A stretch of DNA of 64,000 bases, from NCBI RefSeq assembly GCF_026745355.1, contig NC_079210.1:24640798-24704797 (forward strand), written 5' to 3'. Origin of the DNA: Beta vulgaris subsp. vulgaris (taxonomy: Eukaryota; Streptophyta; Magnoliopsida; Caryophyllales; Amaranthaceae). Made by a program: the position numbers and the translations under genes. The notes under the pieces were generated by a model. The model had not been told where the DNA came from. It saw only the letters and a program-made list of their open reading frames with translations, and made no database searches. Within the stretch, counting starts at the first letter, position 1. Each line of letters starts with the position of its first letter. Positions 37,124-48,175 of this stretch are shown piece after piece.

Positions 37124-38231
37124 CTTAATTAGAACACTCAAATAAAATGCTAAGTAACTTGTTCTTCCATCCAAGCAACACTAGTGACAAAAGCTTGTCT
37201 TTAAGCCATCAAAGTGAACCCCATATGTTCCATGAGAATTGAAATAGGTTCATCTTGATTAGTTGCTTTAGAATCCGCATCATTCAATCTCTACTAAGTT
37301 TATCACTCAAGACTAAAGCAATAAGGGTTAGTTTAAGCTTGAGAATCACATGCTAAAGTCATATCACCTAATCAAAAAATAACCTAAGGTCCACTAACTA
37401 GTAGTTAGGAAGTTAGGATCGAATCCACAAGGAGATAGCTATACTATAATGTCTGAAGTCTAATATTATACTAATTAAATCAGATGAAAATGGTTGGTTT
37501 ACTGAACTAATTGCAAATAATCAAATCAAGAAATATCAAATAAGGGAAAGACCACACATACAGTTCACCACGTATGCAATTCAGGATATCAAGAATGATT
37601 TAGGAAACTCAATAAATCAATTTGACTAGAGCACATGTAATTTCCTTAGAATATTACCTCCTCGAAACTCACTAAGCCGCTCTCGCATGACCATAAATTG
37701 CTAAGCCTACTATTCAGAGCCTATACGAAATCCTAGCTCTTAATCTATAACGTTGTATTGCAATAATAATCAACACAGTTGCCAAACTTGTAGATTAACA
37801 TAAACAACTTAATAGTAAGAATCAAATAATTGAACAAATAGTCATTTAATTAATCTCTCATATGCATATATAGGTCCCCAAATCCCTAGAAAGTAAACTA
37901 CTCAGGCATATTTAGGGAAACTATAATCATAATTAAATAAACAAATAACATGATGGAATAACAAAGAAGAATTAAAAAGGAAATAGTTAGTGATGAGAGA
38001 TAATACCCATTAAAGAAAGATTATTGAAAATGATTACTTTAAATCTTCAAAGTGTTTGCAAGGTAGACTAAACTAGTGTTCGTGAGAAATAAAAACTAGG
38101 CTAACCGTCTAAGCTAATAAAACTGAATTAAAATAAAAAACATGGTCTTCCCCCTCTAGAAGGATAAGTATTTATATTAACACAATTAGGAGCGTAACAC
38201 ACGCTTCAAAACTCCAAAAAAATTACCCCTC
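37124..38231. other. Unclassified repeat-like sequence
   Basis: No protein recognised. ACTAACTAGTAGTTAGGAAG, then GGATCGAATCCACAAGGAGA near 37396-37430 resembles non-coding parts of plant LTR retrotransposons, from general familiarity only. Confidence 0.35.
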
Positions 38232-38500
38232 TCGAGTCGCCGGGGAGGATTTTGCCTGATCGGATGGTTGTCAAGTACTATAGAATCTTCAGCACGCCCG
38301 ATCGGGCGGGATCTTCTGACCGAGTGGGATTCCTCTATCTATTTGTTCACATAAAATCCTCTCACCCGAGCGGATTTGCCTGGCCGGGCCCGCACGCAAT
38401 ATTTTCTTCCAAATCCTCAAACGTCCAAATATCACTAATTAAGGTCGCCCAACCGGTCGGGACGGATCTTCCCCGGCTAGGCGGCCGTCAGGTGCAATGC
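38232..38500. repeat. GC-rich block with recurring CCGATCGGGCGG-type words
   Basis: At least four related phrases in 270 bases: GCCTGATCGGATGG, GCCCGATCGGGCGGGATCTT, ACCCGAGCGGATTTGCCTGG and ACCGGTCGGGACGGATCTTC. They are GC-rich in an otherwise AT-rich region. The overlapping plus frame (38252-38530) has no recognised domain. Confidence 0.5.
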
Positions 38501-39394
38501 CATAACACTTGCTTTATTCGTCGAAATTAGGCAAGTGATCACTCGTTGGAAAGCTCTTGAAGTGTAAATATCATCAAAAGAGTGGACGGAAATCATTTTT
38601 CTACTTCTTCCACTATTCGATTTGCTTCAAAACTCTTCCAACTTAATGTTGGTGCTCTAAGAAATACACCATCTCTTATGATCGTATGAATGACTAGGAA
38701 ATGCACTCAAATATGCTAATTCCTACAATGATAAACAGACACACTACAAGGAGCACATTAGCACTAAAAATGGCTCCGAAGAACGCAATTTGACAAATAA
38801 TCAATGAACGACTGGGGGTAAAAACTCTATATGAAATAGGCATATCACCGACGAACTCAAAGCAAAACTATGAAAACACAAAGGTCTTTTATAAGCAATC
38901 TCAAAATTGATTTTCGTTCATCTTAACCTTTCCTTACACAGAGTGAGGAGCAGAATAAAGGAAGCTAAAACACTGCAAAAAATAACCTAGGAAAATTGTT
39001 CAACTTGGAAGGTTTTAGGAGTTACATTTCCTCTCGTAATTCATGCCTATCATCAAGCCTATTTAATGAGCTGTTACAAGCTTGCTTAAACCAACAAATG
39101 ACGACCTAATTGGGTTCCTAATCATACGCCTAATTAGCTAAAACACACGGCCAAATATTGAGTTACTTTAAGAGCAATAACTTGGTTTTATTATAGCTAA
39201 ATATACCAACAAAAGCAAATTAAAACACTTATGCCCATAACATAACTATGGGCTTCTCAAAAACTCCATGTCACGCCAATTTTGTTGTTGCTACAATCTT
39301 GTTGGGTCTCCGGTCCAAGTAATGCAAGTTACACACTCGGGCTTGTGAACAAACGGTGAGAAACTAAAAGCTTCTAAAACAAGTGCAACTGGTT
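38501..39394. other. Unclassified repeat-like sequence
   Basis: AT-rich, no gene recognised. Confidence 0.3.
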
Positions 39395-39560
39395 AGCGAG
39401 TTGAAGAGCTTTTTGATTGGGCTTGAATTTGGATCACTAGGAGTTTAGGGACAATACAAGGGCTAAGAGACTTCCTAATCAATTCATTTGCCTTCAATTC
39501 TTCCATTTGCCTCCTTATTTCTTCCGTTTCTTTTGGATTTGTTTTATGGGTGATGCAGAT
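39395..39560 (-). pseudogene. Ty3/gypsy reverse transcriptase N-terminal scrap
   Basis: Minus-strand THKTNPKETEEIRRQMEELK followed by IRKSLSPCIVPKLL matches the usual entry into the gypsy RT domain (Asn-Pro-Glu-Glu ... Ser-Pro-Cys ... Val-Pro). The reading ends within 15 codons and no RT core follows. It lies on the gag side of the chromovirus remnant, so it belongs to a different copy or a rearranged one. Confidence 0.6.
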
Positions 39561-39632
39561 TTTCATGCAACTAATCAAGATGATTTCACTTGTCATGGAA
39601 CATATAGGTTCACTTTGATGGCTGAAAAACAA

Positions 39633-40426
39633 GCTTTATGGGTTCACTTTGTTGTTATATGTGTGTGTCAGCAAAAGGTTGGCGTGAAGATGGCATGAAG
39701 ATGGGAGATTGTTACAATAATATCACCCTCGATTCTCATTTGTAGCATGCAACTTGCAGCAAGAAGTAGTGGCTTGTGTTAGTTACAGTAAATCAAGTAA
39801 GCCAAAGATTAGCTACAACAATATGGAGTACATGTTATATGTTTGTATGGCTTTTGCAGGAAATCGGATGGAACTCCCAAGCACATGAAGATAGACTTTC
39901 CTACAAAAATTTTACCGACCCACTATCATCAACGAGTTCACGGTAAACTCTTTTGAAATACAAAGGAGAAATCAATAACGTTTGGTTGATGACAAACTCT
40001 ATTCTCTACAATGTGTGTGAATGTTACATTTCTCAAGAACAATGGAGAGGAAAATCTAGAATAACTACTCCAAAGAAATTATAAGAATGATCTTAATCTT
40101 GCTGTATGTGTGTAGTCTCTATATATATGTATATTAGGAAAATCAAAGATTACGTGGCCAAAATCATAAATTGTTTCGCTCGAAATGTAACTAGAAAGAA
40201 GGAAAATCGCATCAGAAAACAAGTTTACATACTAGTTTCATGACTAATGACCCAGGTACGACCAATGACGGCCTGTCGCGATGTGCGACCTAGGTAGCAG
40301 GGTGCGACCAAGTTATATTTAAGAACTTTGCTTTGTTGCATTTGAGGATTTGCAAACAGGAACTTGTAGCGAGGTGCGATTACAAGTCAGTCCCTTACTC
40401 TCAAAAATCTTTATAATCACATTATA
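39633..40426. other. Intergenic or unclassified repeat
   Basis: Repeated GTGCGACC/GTGCGATT words at about 40282-40384. No gene recognised. TATATATATGTATA at about 40120 is a short TA tract. Confidence 0.3.
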
Positions 40427-40701
40427 CACTATTAAAGAAACGCTAATTTGTGTCTGCTATTTTGCGTTGAATAAAAAAGAAACTGAAGCCAATGCTCTTG
40501 TGGAAACAATTTGCTTCGATTCCGCTACCCAATTGACGCAAATGATGGAATGTGCGTCAAACTGACAAAGAAATCGACACAAATCCTTTTAGCATATGAC
40601 ACATTATTAATTTGCATCGGTTCGTGTGTCATGTTCGACGCAAATGATCGGTAGCCAAGCCAAAAGCTGAGCATGTGTTTCTGCGTCGGTTCGGCCTCAT
40701 A
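40427..40701 (+). mobile_element. CACTA transposon left-end fragment
   Basis: Begins CACTATTAAAGAAACGC, CACTA-like, then carries numerous subterminal words of the form GACGCAAAT, TTTGCRTC and GACACAAAT in both orientations. It is cut at 40702, where the duplicated unit begins. The same subterminal word dominates the fragment at 46950-47447. Confidence 0.6.
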
Positions 40702-41433
40702 AGTGCGTTTCTAAGGCACTGTATGGACTCCTTTTAGCTCATTTTGATCCCATCTCTCTCCTTTCTTCCCTTTTCTTCTCCCTTTCCCCTTCTATTTCAC
40801 TCACTTGATCATTCTTGATCATAGCGACATTTGGCTAGGTTTTCAGTAAATTTTGACTCAATTTCTAGTACATTTGCTTTCACCCTGTTATGCCATGTTT
40901 ATAATATAGGTAGAACTACCTAAGATGGCTATGAGTTGTAGAGTTGGCAAAGAAAGCAATGAAAATAGAGCATACGATGAGAAATGGTGCGCTTGCACCA
41001 TGCCCCATGTCCGCGTGCACAAAGGAGCACATTGCATAATAGAATCTTGTTCAGGGAATTTCAAATGGACATAACTTTGGAACAACAAATTGGATGATGG
41101 TAATTCTAGTTGGAGGTGAAAGCTTGTTTCGATAGCATTCCAACGACTGGTCATAAGCTTTATTTGGATCTAAAACGAAAGGGTTGTGCACCCAGACCAC
41201 TTATTGAGGTGCGCTTGCACCTCTCGACAAATTCCTGCATTCCAAGATCAGTATGTTTGTTGCGCACGCACCTGTTTGTGTGGTGCGCCCGCACCTGTTT
41301 GTGTGGTGCGCCCGCACCATCTATGTTTCGTCAAAGAGTGTGAGGCCTCGTGCCTAATCAAAACATTAGAGATGATTATTTTTTCACTTATGCTTTATTC
41401 TATAGACTATAGGGTGATATTATGGTTCTTATT

Positions 41434-44216
41434 TGTAATATCCCTATTTTTAAGAGCGTTTATAAATGCTAATTATATTTATTAAGTTAACCATGTGACG
41501 GATTATTTTTATATTATTTGGGTTGGAATATGAATTTATATTTGTTATGTTTGTAAAGTATTTAATTATATAATTTTTTGAAGTTATTAATATTTATATT
41601 TTTGGGTTTTATGTGTAATTTGTTTGATGATATTCAGCTAATTAGGAACTTAAAGTCGTTTCCTTGCACGCCCCTTGTCACTTTAATTAAAACCAAAACC
41701 CACCCTCGTAACTCTTTCACTTTTCTTTTCTCTTTTAACTTACTTAAGTTTTAATTGGTTTTAATTATTTTGTTTACTTTTATTTTTTTTTAAAACCATA
41801 ACCTTCCTAAACTAGCTTACTTAATTAAGTTAGTAATTAGTATGTTTTAGTTTCACTTAATCTTTTATATGTTTTCTAAATTTCTAAATTAAAACAAGGA
41901 GTAAAATAAAGTTAGTTTTATATATTTAAATTAATTGTTTAAGTAATTTTTGTGAGTACTTAAAACGATTTCTAAAAAAAAAAAAAAAAAGAAAGAAAAA
42001 AAGAAAAAAAGAAAACTCTTTCTCTCTCTCCGCGAAAACCCCACAACCCAAATACCCCAACCCCTTTTTCTCTCTTAAACCTCGGTCTCCCTCCTCTCTT
42101 CCTCTGGTGGTACTCTGGCGCTAGTTCCCCCCTTCGATGCTGCTACTGTTGTGCAACAACGCCGCCATCCCCTTTGCTCGCGTCTCTCCTTACCGCGCGC
42201 CGATTTCTCGCGAATGGTGCTGCCGTATTGTTGCAGTTGTTCGCTAGTGGACGGCGGTCGTCGTGCTACTGTTGTTGTGGTTGGTAATGCTGTCGCCGGC
42301 AAGTTTTCCCCTCTCCTGTTTTTGTTCGCTGCTGCTGTTGTCGTCTTTCCCTTGCCAACGTCACCACCGATGTCCGATGTGTGTTGGTGGTTTGCAGAGT
42401 ACCAAAGTTACTAATGACCCTTTTGTGTTGTTGTTGCTATTGTTCGTTGTTGTGGCAGTTGCGTTGTTGATATTGCGTTGTTGTTGATGTTGCATTGTTG
42501 TTGTTGTTGTTGTGTCGTTGTAGTTGTGGTGGTTGTTGTGGAGTTGACGAGTTGTTGCTCGTGTTTCCCTCCACCTTGTGCTGCTGCTACTGTTAGTATT
42601 CGGGGTGCTGCTTCGTCGGTGCAGCCGTGCGACGGGTGCCAGCGCTTAACTGAGGTGGGGTTGCTGGTGTTACTTGTTGTTACGTGCTGTTGATGATGTG
42701 TTGACTACTCTTATTTTTTCTTCTATTGTTGTTTAAGAAGAAACCCGACCTTATGGGTTAAGGAGGTATATTAACATAAGCTTTATTTAGTTATTTTATT
42801 TGTATCAAATGATGGTCTAAATATTAGTTCAAGGGTTTTGAAAAGAAAATCAAATTAAGAGTTGTAATTTACTTTTGATGTTGTAATTCTGATGGTGGTT
42901 CATTAGTTTAAGTGATGGTTTCATTTGAAGATAAACTTGATGTTAGGATGCCAAGTTTTGGAATCAGCTTATGATATGAAATTCTAATAGTGTTGCTTAA
43001 TCGATTTGGGATTTTTTTTATATTGATAAAGTCAGCTTGGGTAGGAGCTACTACCTCCGTTTCTTTTTAATGGTTACACTTTGACATTTTACACTATTCA
43101 CAAATTGCACTTTGACCCTCGTTTGTGATTTATACGTGAATAAAAACATAGTCATGTGGGATCTTGTTAGATTCGTATTAGTATGTATTTTATTAATATG
43201 TAGTTTTTATATTTTTTACAAATACAAAATTAGAGATATAAAGGCTCAAAGTAGTGCATCGACATGCGTGAAAAGTGTAAGTGTAACAATTAAAAAGAAA
43301 CAGAGGTAGTAATATTTAGTGTGATTAAGAAAGTGAGTTATTCATTGAAGATAATGTAAGAATGGTTATTAATTAGTTTTATGCTTATTGTTGAGGTCAA
43401 TTATGAAGAGTAATTATGGAATTCAACTTAAAGTTGGTGATCTTGGAGTTTATTAGCACAAAATTTGATCGCGTCTCAGGTAACTTATATGTTCAGTAAA
43501 ATATTTACTAATGCCCTTTTGTATATGGATCTCTTTGTTCTGTTTTTGATACGTATTATGACCAAAGTTATGAATGTGTTGATTCTGGAAGCATTATTTG
43601 ATAATATGAATACACAATAATTGTTTTGCTAGCTTTGTTGTTGAACTAAAAATAAAAAGTGGGCAAGGTATGGGTGGATAATAGTTATTCTTTTGACATG
43701 ATATGGTTGACTACGCTTCATACGAACCTTGGGGTTAGTATTGCTCGACTCCATACGAACTTTGGATGCGACGTTTGTCTAAATCCAGTACTTGCCACTG
43801 ATTTGTTTTAAAAGAATGAGCTATGTCAGCGTTGAAATGAAAGGAAATGATTTAAAATAAAATGTTTATAACGGGTTGAAGTAAAGGTTACAAGTTTTTC
43901 ACTCATTATGGATTTTTTTTTTGTTTTGTATTTCTTCTCTGCATTTGCAGGTTTGGAATCACGAGCTCGGAATTGAAAGTGGAGTACGAATATATATAGG
44001 ATTTTGTTTAGTATGGATCAAGTTTGTATTTTAGATAGTTGATTCACGAATAGTTCCCAATGATAATTCATTGTATATAATATTTGGGAATTTTAGTCAA
44101 GTTGGTGCAATTAAGGATATTTTTTTCTGCTTCGATTTTATTTAATTAAGAGTTAAATTCTAATTTATGGATGTTGAGTGTGTTTCATTAACAGCTCGGT
44201 AGAGCGGGATGTTACA
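41434..44216 (+). mobile_element. Solo LTR in copy A (2783 bp)
   Basis: Starts TGTAATATCCC, ends GGATGTTACA, flanked by TTATT (41429-41433 and 44217-44221). No internal coding domain or second LTR. It contains a GC-rich region with GTT-rich microsatellite-like runs (about 42080-42690) and a nested Stowaway MITE. Ends and length suggest a long-LTR chromovirus. The small Ser/Leu/Val/Cys frames in the GC-rich part are not convincing genes. Confidence 0.87.
43051..43309. mobile_element. Stowaway-type MITE (259 bp) present only in copy A
   Basis: Left CTACCTCCGTTTCTTTTTAA, right inverse CTACCTCTGTTTCTTTTTAA, TA at both sides. The paralogous position in copy B (57499-57502) is an empty site reading GGAGCTACTATTTAG, so this is a verified insertion after duplication (or a precise loss in B). 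Confidence 0.92.
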
Positions 44217-45578
44217 TTATTAGAGAGAAAACATTTGGCTTATTCTTAGATTTGACATCCATAGATTAATTTTGATTTCAAATGTTCTTAATTGAATTTT
44301 GAACTATTTTATCATCCTCATGAATCAACTTAATTTTTAGGCCAAGATATTGGGTAGAAATTAAGGAGATCCTTATTACGGGTTTTCCGAATTCATTGAA
44401 TCCCTTAATCAATTGTCTAAAGATCATTTGATAGAGGATTTAGTTGATTGATTAAGCGATTATTCTTGAGGACTATCTGAGAGATGACTCAAGTAATTTA
44501 GAGGAAAACTAAACCTTGCATAATCGTGGCATTTGAATCTCATTTGCATTCATGATCGTTGTCCATTCGGATTCATACTAGTAACCTTAACTATATTGTC
44601 TTTATTGTGACTCTAAGTCAATGTTATTTTGATGATGATAAACACATTATGCTATAACATGTATGTATGTAACAGTGATCTAAGAAAGCTATCAAGATTG
44701 TATGTTCATGAAAGCTCAAGAACTTGAAGATATAGAAGCTTAGGTCTAGTTATATTCTTAGTCATGTTTATGCAGTGTAATTAACTTATTGGAATTTTGT
44801 GCTAAACTAAAAATGTGAAATTAAGATGATTAACTATTTTCTTGAGTTAATAAAATAGGTAATTATATTAATTTCATGTTTCTATATAAAAAGGGAGTTT
44901 CTAATTTTAAATATTAGTTTTGAAAAGAAAATATTTTTATAAAACATCTTCGAATAAAGAGTTTTGTAAAAACTGATTTGAAAAAAAACGTTTCTTTAAA
45001 TAAAATTTAGAAAGAAAAGTTTTGAAAAATTGATTTTTAAGAAAAAGATTTTGATAAAGATTTTCGAAAAAAAGAAAAAGAAGAGTTTTAAGAAAAACTT
45101 ATTTCTAAAGAAAAAGCTTTGGATAGAGATTTTTGGATAAAAGTTGATTTAAAATCTGAATAATAGTTGGCATAAGATATGGAGGAATCCTTATCTTATA
45201 AGGAAAGAAAAAAATTAGTTTTGATAAAAGATAAAATTTGATTTTGAAAAAGGAAAAGATTTTATCCCTTGATTTTAGGAATAAAAAATCTTTAAGAAGA
45301 TAATCATATCTTGGAGAATAATTTTTATTCAGTTGATAAGTTACATAAGGGATAGAAATCGGAAAAACAAGTTACGTTTTCAGATATAGTTTCGGAAAAT
45401 TTCGAGAGCTAAAAACAGATTCTCATAGCACAGTGTACGACACAAAGTTCTAGTAAGTTAAATTTTCTAAACAACGATTGCAACGATCCTCTATTTGTTT
45501 GAATATGAAGCATGCTTTTGAGGAATCATTCATTCAGTAATTCTCACATTATAGAAAGTAGCAACAAGTGTTGGAGAG
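44217..45578 (+). repeat. Athila-like unit A, AT-rich non-coding segment
   Basis: Matches 58403-59763 of copy B closely. Likely LTR or untranslated part of the Ty3/gypsy unit. A-rich stretch with multiple AAAAGTTTT-type repeats at 44900-45130. No gene. Confidence 0.7.
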
Positions 45579-46949
45579 TGTAATACCCCATATTTTTTAG
45601 TATTTATTTAAACAATAAAATCTTTATTTTATATTTATTTTCTAAAATAAATATTTTAAGCAAAGGGTATTTTAGTATTTTCAATGATTTTTAATTATTT
45701 TGGCGGGAATATGGCGCCAAAATTGGATTTGTTAAGCTTTTGGTATTAAATCCTAGTCAAAAAATTCAGAAAACCAAAAAAAAAAAAAAAATTTTTTTTT
45801 TAGGGGCCATATATTCCTACGGGATATATGGTGATTTGAGGGAGTTTTGTTTTCCTATAACTTCCAAATTTATGATGGGGGTTACAAATCTTGGTTTAAT
45901 CCCCTAATTTATGGTGAAGGTTACAAACTATTTAATTTTTGAAATTAAGTACTACCTATTCTACTCCTATAAAAACCTCATACCTTAAGCCATCTTTTTC
46001 ACACAAAAACTTTGAATAATCCATACTCTCTTACTTCAAAGTTCTTCTTTCTCTTCCTATCTATTCTAGTTTTATATTTCTTATTCAAGTTTCAATTTTC
46101 TTTGGTTTAAGAAAAATATTTTCATATTTCTTACTCAAAAATATTATGCTCATGATAGGTCATTCATGTTTAAATTCATGATTAAGTTCATGTGATAAAT
46201 TACTAATTGGTTGGTTATGATAAAAGCTCAAGTATAATAATAAGTGAAGATACTAGTATACTTTTTGTGCAAGATCAAGGTACGTGATGTAGCTAGATCT
46301 TTTAGAATGTGGTTTTATATGATAAAGTTGTTTATTGATTTTTTTGGCTGGATTGGTTTACAAATTTGGTTTAAAATGGTTACAATATTTTATTATTCAC
46401 TCTTGGAAGTGAAAGAAGGAATGATTTTATCAATCATTTTTATATATAAAAGTTTTATGATCCTTTTTGGAAAATTAAATTTTTTTTACAAGGAAAGGTT
46501 GATTGGTTTTTTTTTTTTTATGAACTTTGAATGTCCAAAAAGTTGTTTATGAGGAAAGGAGGTTTATTCATGACGTACAAGTCATATTATTATTATTTTT
46601 GCTTGATTAATATCAAGAGATTCAAAGTCCACTTGTTGGCAATTTTAGTTACCCCTTGATATATTTCCGTGATGGGATGACTAGCTTGGGGGGGGGGGTG
46701 TGCACACTTAGCAAAATAGAAGGGGAGACAAGAAGAGGAATTGTTTTGCAAGATTATTTTTAATCCAAGTTGTTTGGAAAGAGTTTATTCTTAAAAGGTT
46801 ATTCTTGAATTACTATTCAAGTGTTTGGAAATAGTTTGTTCTTAAAAGGTTGTTCTTGAATTACTATTCAAGTGTTTGGAAAGAGTTTGTTTTTAAAAGG
46901 TTGTTCTTGAATTACTATTCAAGTGTTTGGAAAGAGTTTGTTCTTAAAA
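45579..46949 (+). mobile_element. 5' LTR of the chromovirus (3'-truncated)
   Basis: Aligns with 51079 to about 52355 and then stops abruptly at TTCTTAAAAT|GGGCGC. About 490 bases of its 3' part are lost. Compared with the 3' LTR it often has one extra base in homopolymers or short runs (for example GGGGGGGGGG versus GGGGGG near 46687). It includes a repeated TTCTTGAATTACTATTCAAG phrase, about four times, also present in the 3' LTR. Confidence 0.9.
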
Positions 46950-47447
46950 TGGGCGCGAAAAAGGAAAAGCTCGTCGTTGTTGTTCAGAAGTCGCCGGAGA
47001 GAGAGAGAGTTTGAGGGTGAAGAGAGAGACGTTGTTCTAGTGTGAGGAGAGAGACGCACGCGAGAGGAAGAGGGAGTTTTAGGGTTTGAGAGAATGAGGC
47101 TGTTCTAGTGTGAGGAGAGAGACGCGAGAGGAAGAGGGAGTTTTAGGGTTTGAGAGAATGAGGCTCCGTTCTAGTGTGAGGAGTGTTTAAGAGTATGGGG
47201 CTTTTGGGCTGATCTGCGTCGGATGGGCCAAGGGGTCTGACGCAGATTACTTTGTTATGTGCGTCGCACTATGGGCTTCATGCGACGCACATAGATGATT
47301 TGCATCGCACCATAATTACATACGACTCATATCGGTCGTCTTGTGTGTCGATTCATTGTTGCATGCGACGCAAATGGTATCTATGCGTCGTTTCCGTGTT
47401 TGTGCGACGCAAATGGGGCGATGCAAATTGACCTTTTTCTACTAGTG
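46950..47447 (-). mobile_element. CACTA transposon end fragment inside the chromovirus
   Basis: The right border reads TTTTTCTACTAGTG; inverted, CACTAGTAGAAAAA, a textbook CACTA terminus. The adjacent 230 bases hold many GCGACGCAAAT / TGCGTCGCAC-type subterminal words in both orientations. Farther inside is a 68-bp tandem repeat. The left terminus is missing, so the segment survives as a fragment joined to a broken LTR. Confidence 0.85.
47034..47191 (+). repeat. 68-bp tandem repeat, about 2.3 units
   Basis: TGTTCTAGTGTGAGGAGAGA recurs at about 47033, 47101 and (as CGTTCTAGTGTGAGGAG) 47168, each followed in full units by GAGGAAGAGGGAGTTTTAGG and GTTTGAGAGAATGAGGCT. Purine-rich on the plus strand; lies within the CACTA fragment. 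Confidence 0.85.
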
Positions 47448-47880
47448 CCTCGATGTAGTTTTGGGGATGGATTGCTTGGAAGATTCAAGGCTCAGATTGA
47501 TTGTGAGGCCCAGAAGGTGTCCATAGTCGGTCCTAAGAAAGAAAGAGTGACTTATAGGAAGCTTTGGAAGGAGAAGGGAATGAAGATAGTGTCTGCGATG
47601 AGAATTCAATCTTATGTGAAGGAGGGATGTCCGTTATTCTTATGTGGAGTTCAGAGGATTGAAAAGGAAGATGAGAATAAGGAGATCCCAGTCGTATCTG
47701 AGTTTCCCGATGTGTTTCCTGAAGAGATTTCGGGTGTGTCACCGTTTAGGGATCTTGAGTTCACCGTAGACTTGATGTCAGGAACCGGACCTATTTCAAA
47801 GGCTCCATATAGAATGACTCCAACTAAGATGAAAGAGTTAAAAGTTCAGTTGGAGGAGTTATTGGAAAAGGGTATATAAG
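47448..47880 (+). pseudogene. Chromovirus protease tail and RT entry
   Basis: Starts inside the end of the protease (LDVVLGMD, about 47450-47475), changes frame, then reads RFKAQIDCEAQKVSIVGPKK. Next is the linker with the RT entry EFPDVFPEEISGVSPFRDLE, then FTVDLMSGTGPISKAPYRM, to LEELLEKG. The hAT element inserts immediately after. The upstream protease active site and gag are absent, replaced by the CACTA fragment. Confidence 0.88.
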
Positions 47881-47882
47881 AC

Positions 47883-48167
47883 TAGAGGTGATCATTTTGG
47901 CCCGGCCCGCTTTTGGGCAGAATTTTTCGGCCCGCGGGCCGGGCTTGGCCCGGTCCGATCGTATTTTTTTTGCTTTGGGCGGGCTTTGGGCAAGCCAAAA
48001 ACAACTTTTTAGTCTATTTTTTGGCCCGGTCCGTTTTGGCCCGCAAAAGCCCGCTAATTTAGGCCCGAATTAGCGGGCTTTCGACACAAAAATTCGGCCC
48101 GAATTTAGGCCCGACCCGACCAATGGGAAAATTTTTTTGGCCGCGGCCCGACCCATGATCACCTCTA
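47883..48167. mobile_element. hAT-type MITE (285 bp) in the chromovirus RT
   Basis: Perfect terminal inverted repeat TAGAGGTGATCAT, flanked by the 8-bp duplication TATAAGAC (47875-47882 and 48168-48175). Interior dominated by GGCCCG/CGGGCC words, composition similar to the hAT element at 28736 but different in sequence. Removing it and one duplication restores continuity of the RT reading apart from a one-base frame change. Confidence 0.95.
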
Positions 48168-48175
48168 TATAAGAC

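Noticed and set aside
42151..42693. Several Leu/Val/Cys/Ser-rich plus-strand ORFs in the solo LTR
   Set aside because: GTT/CTG-rich simple sequence gives open frames in several phases; the copy-B versions have different lengths and frames, so no conserved protein.
40427..47447. The two CACTA ends as the termini of one 7-kb element
   Set aside because: The intervening DNA is the Athila-like duplicate, its solo LTR and a chromovirus LTR, all explained independently; 46950 is a deletion junction, not transposon interior continuous with 40701.
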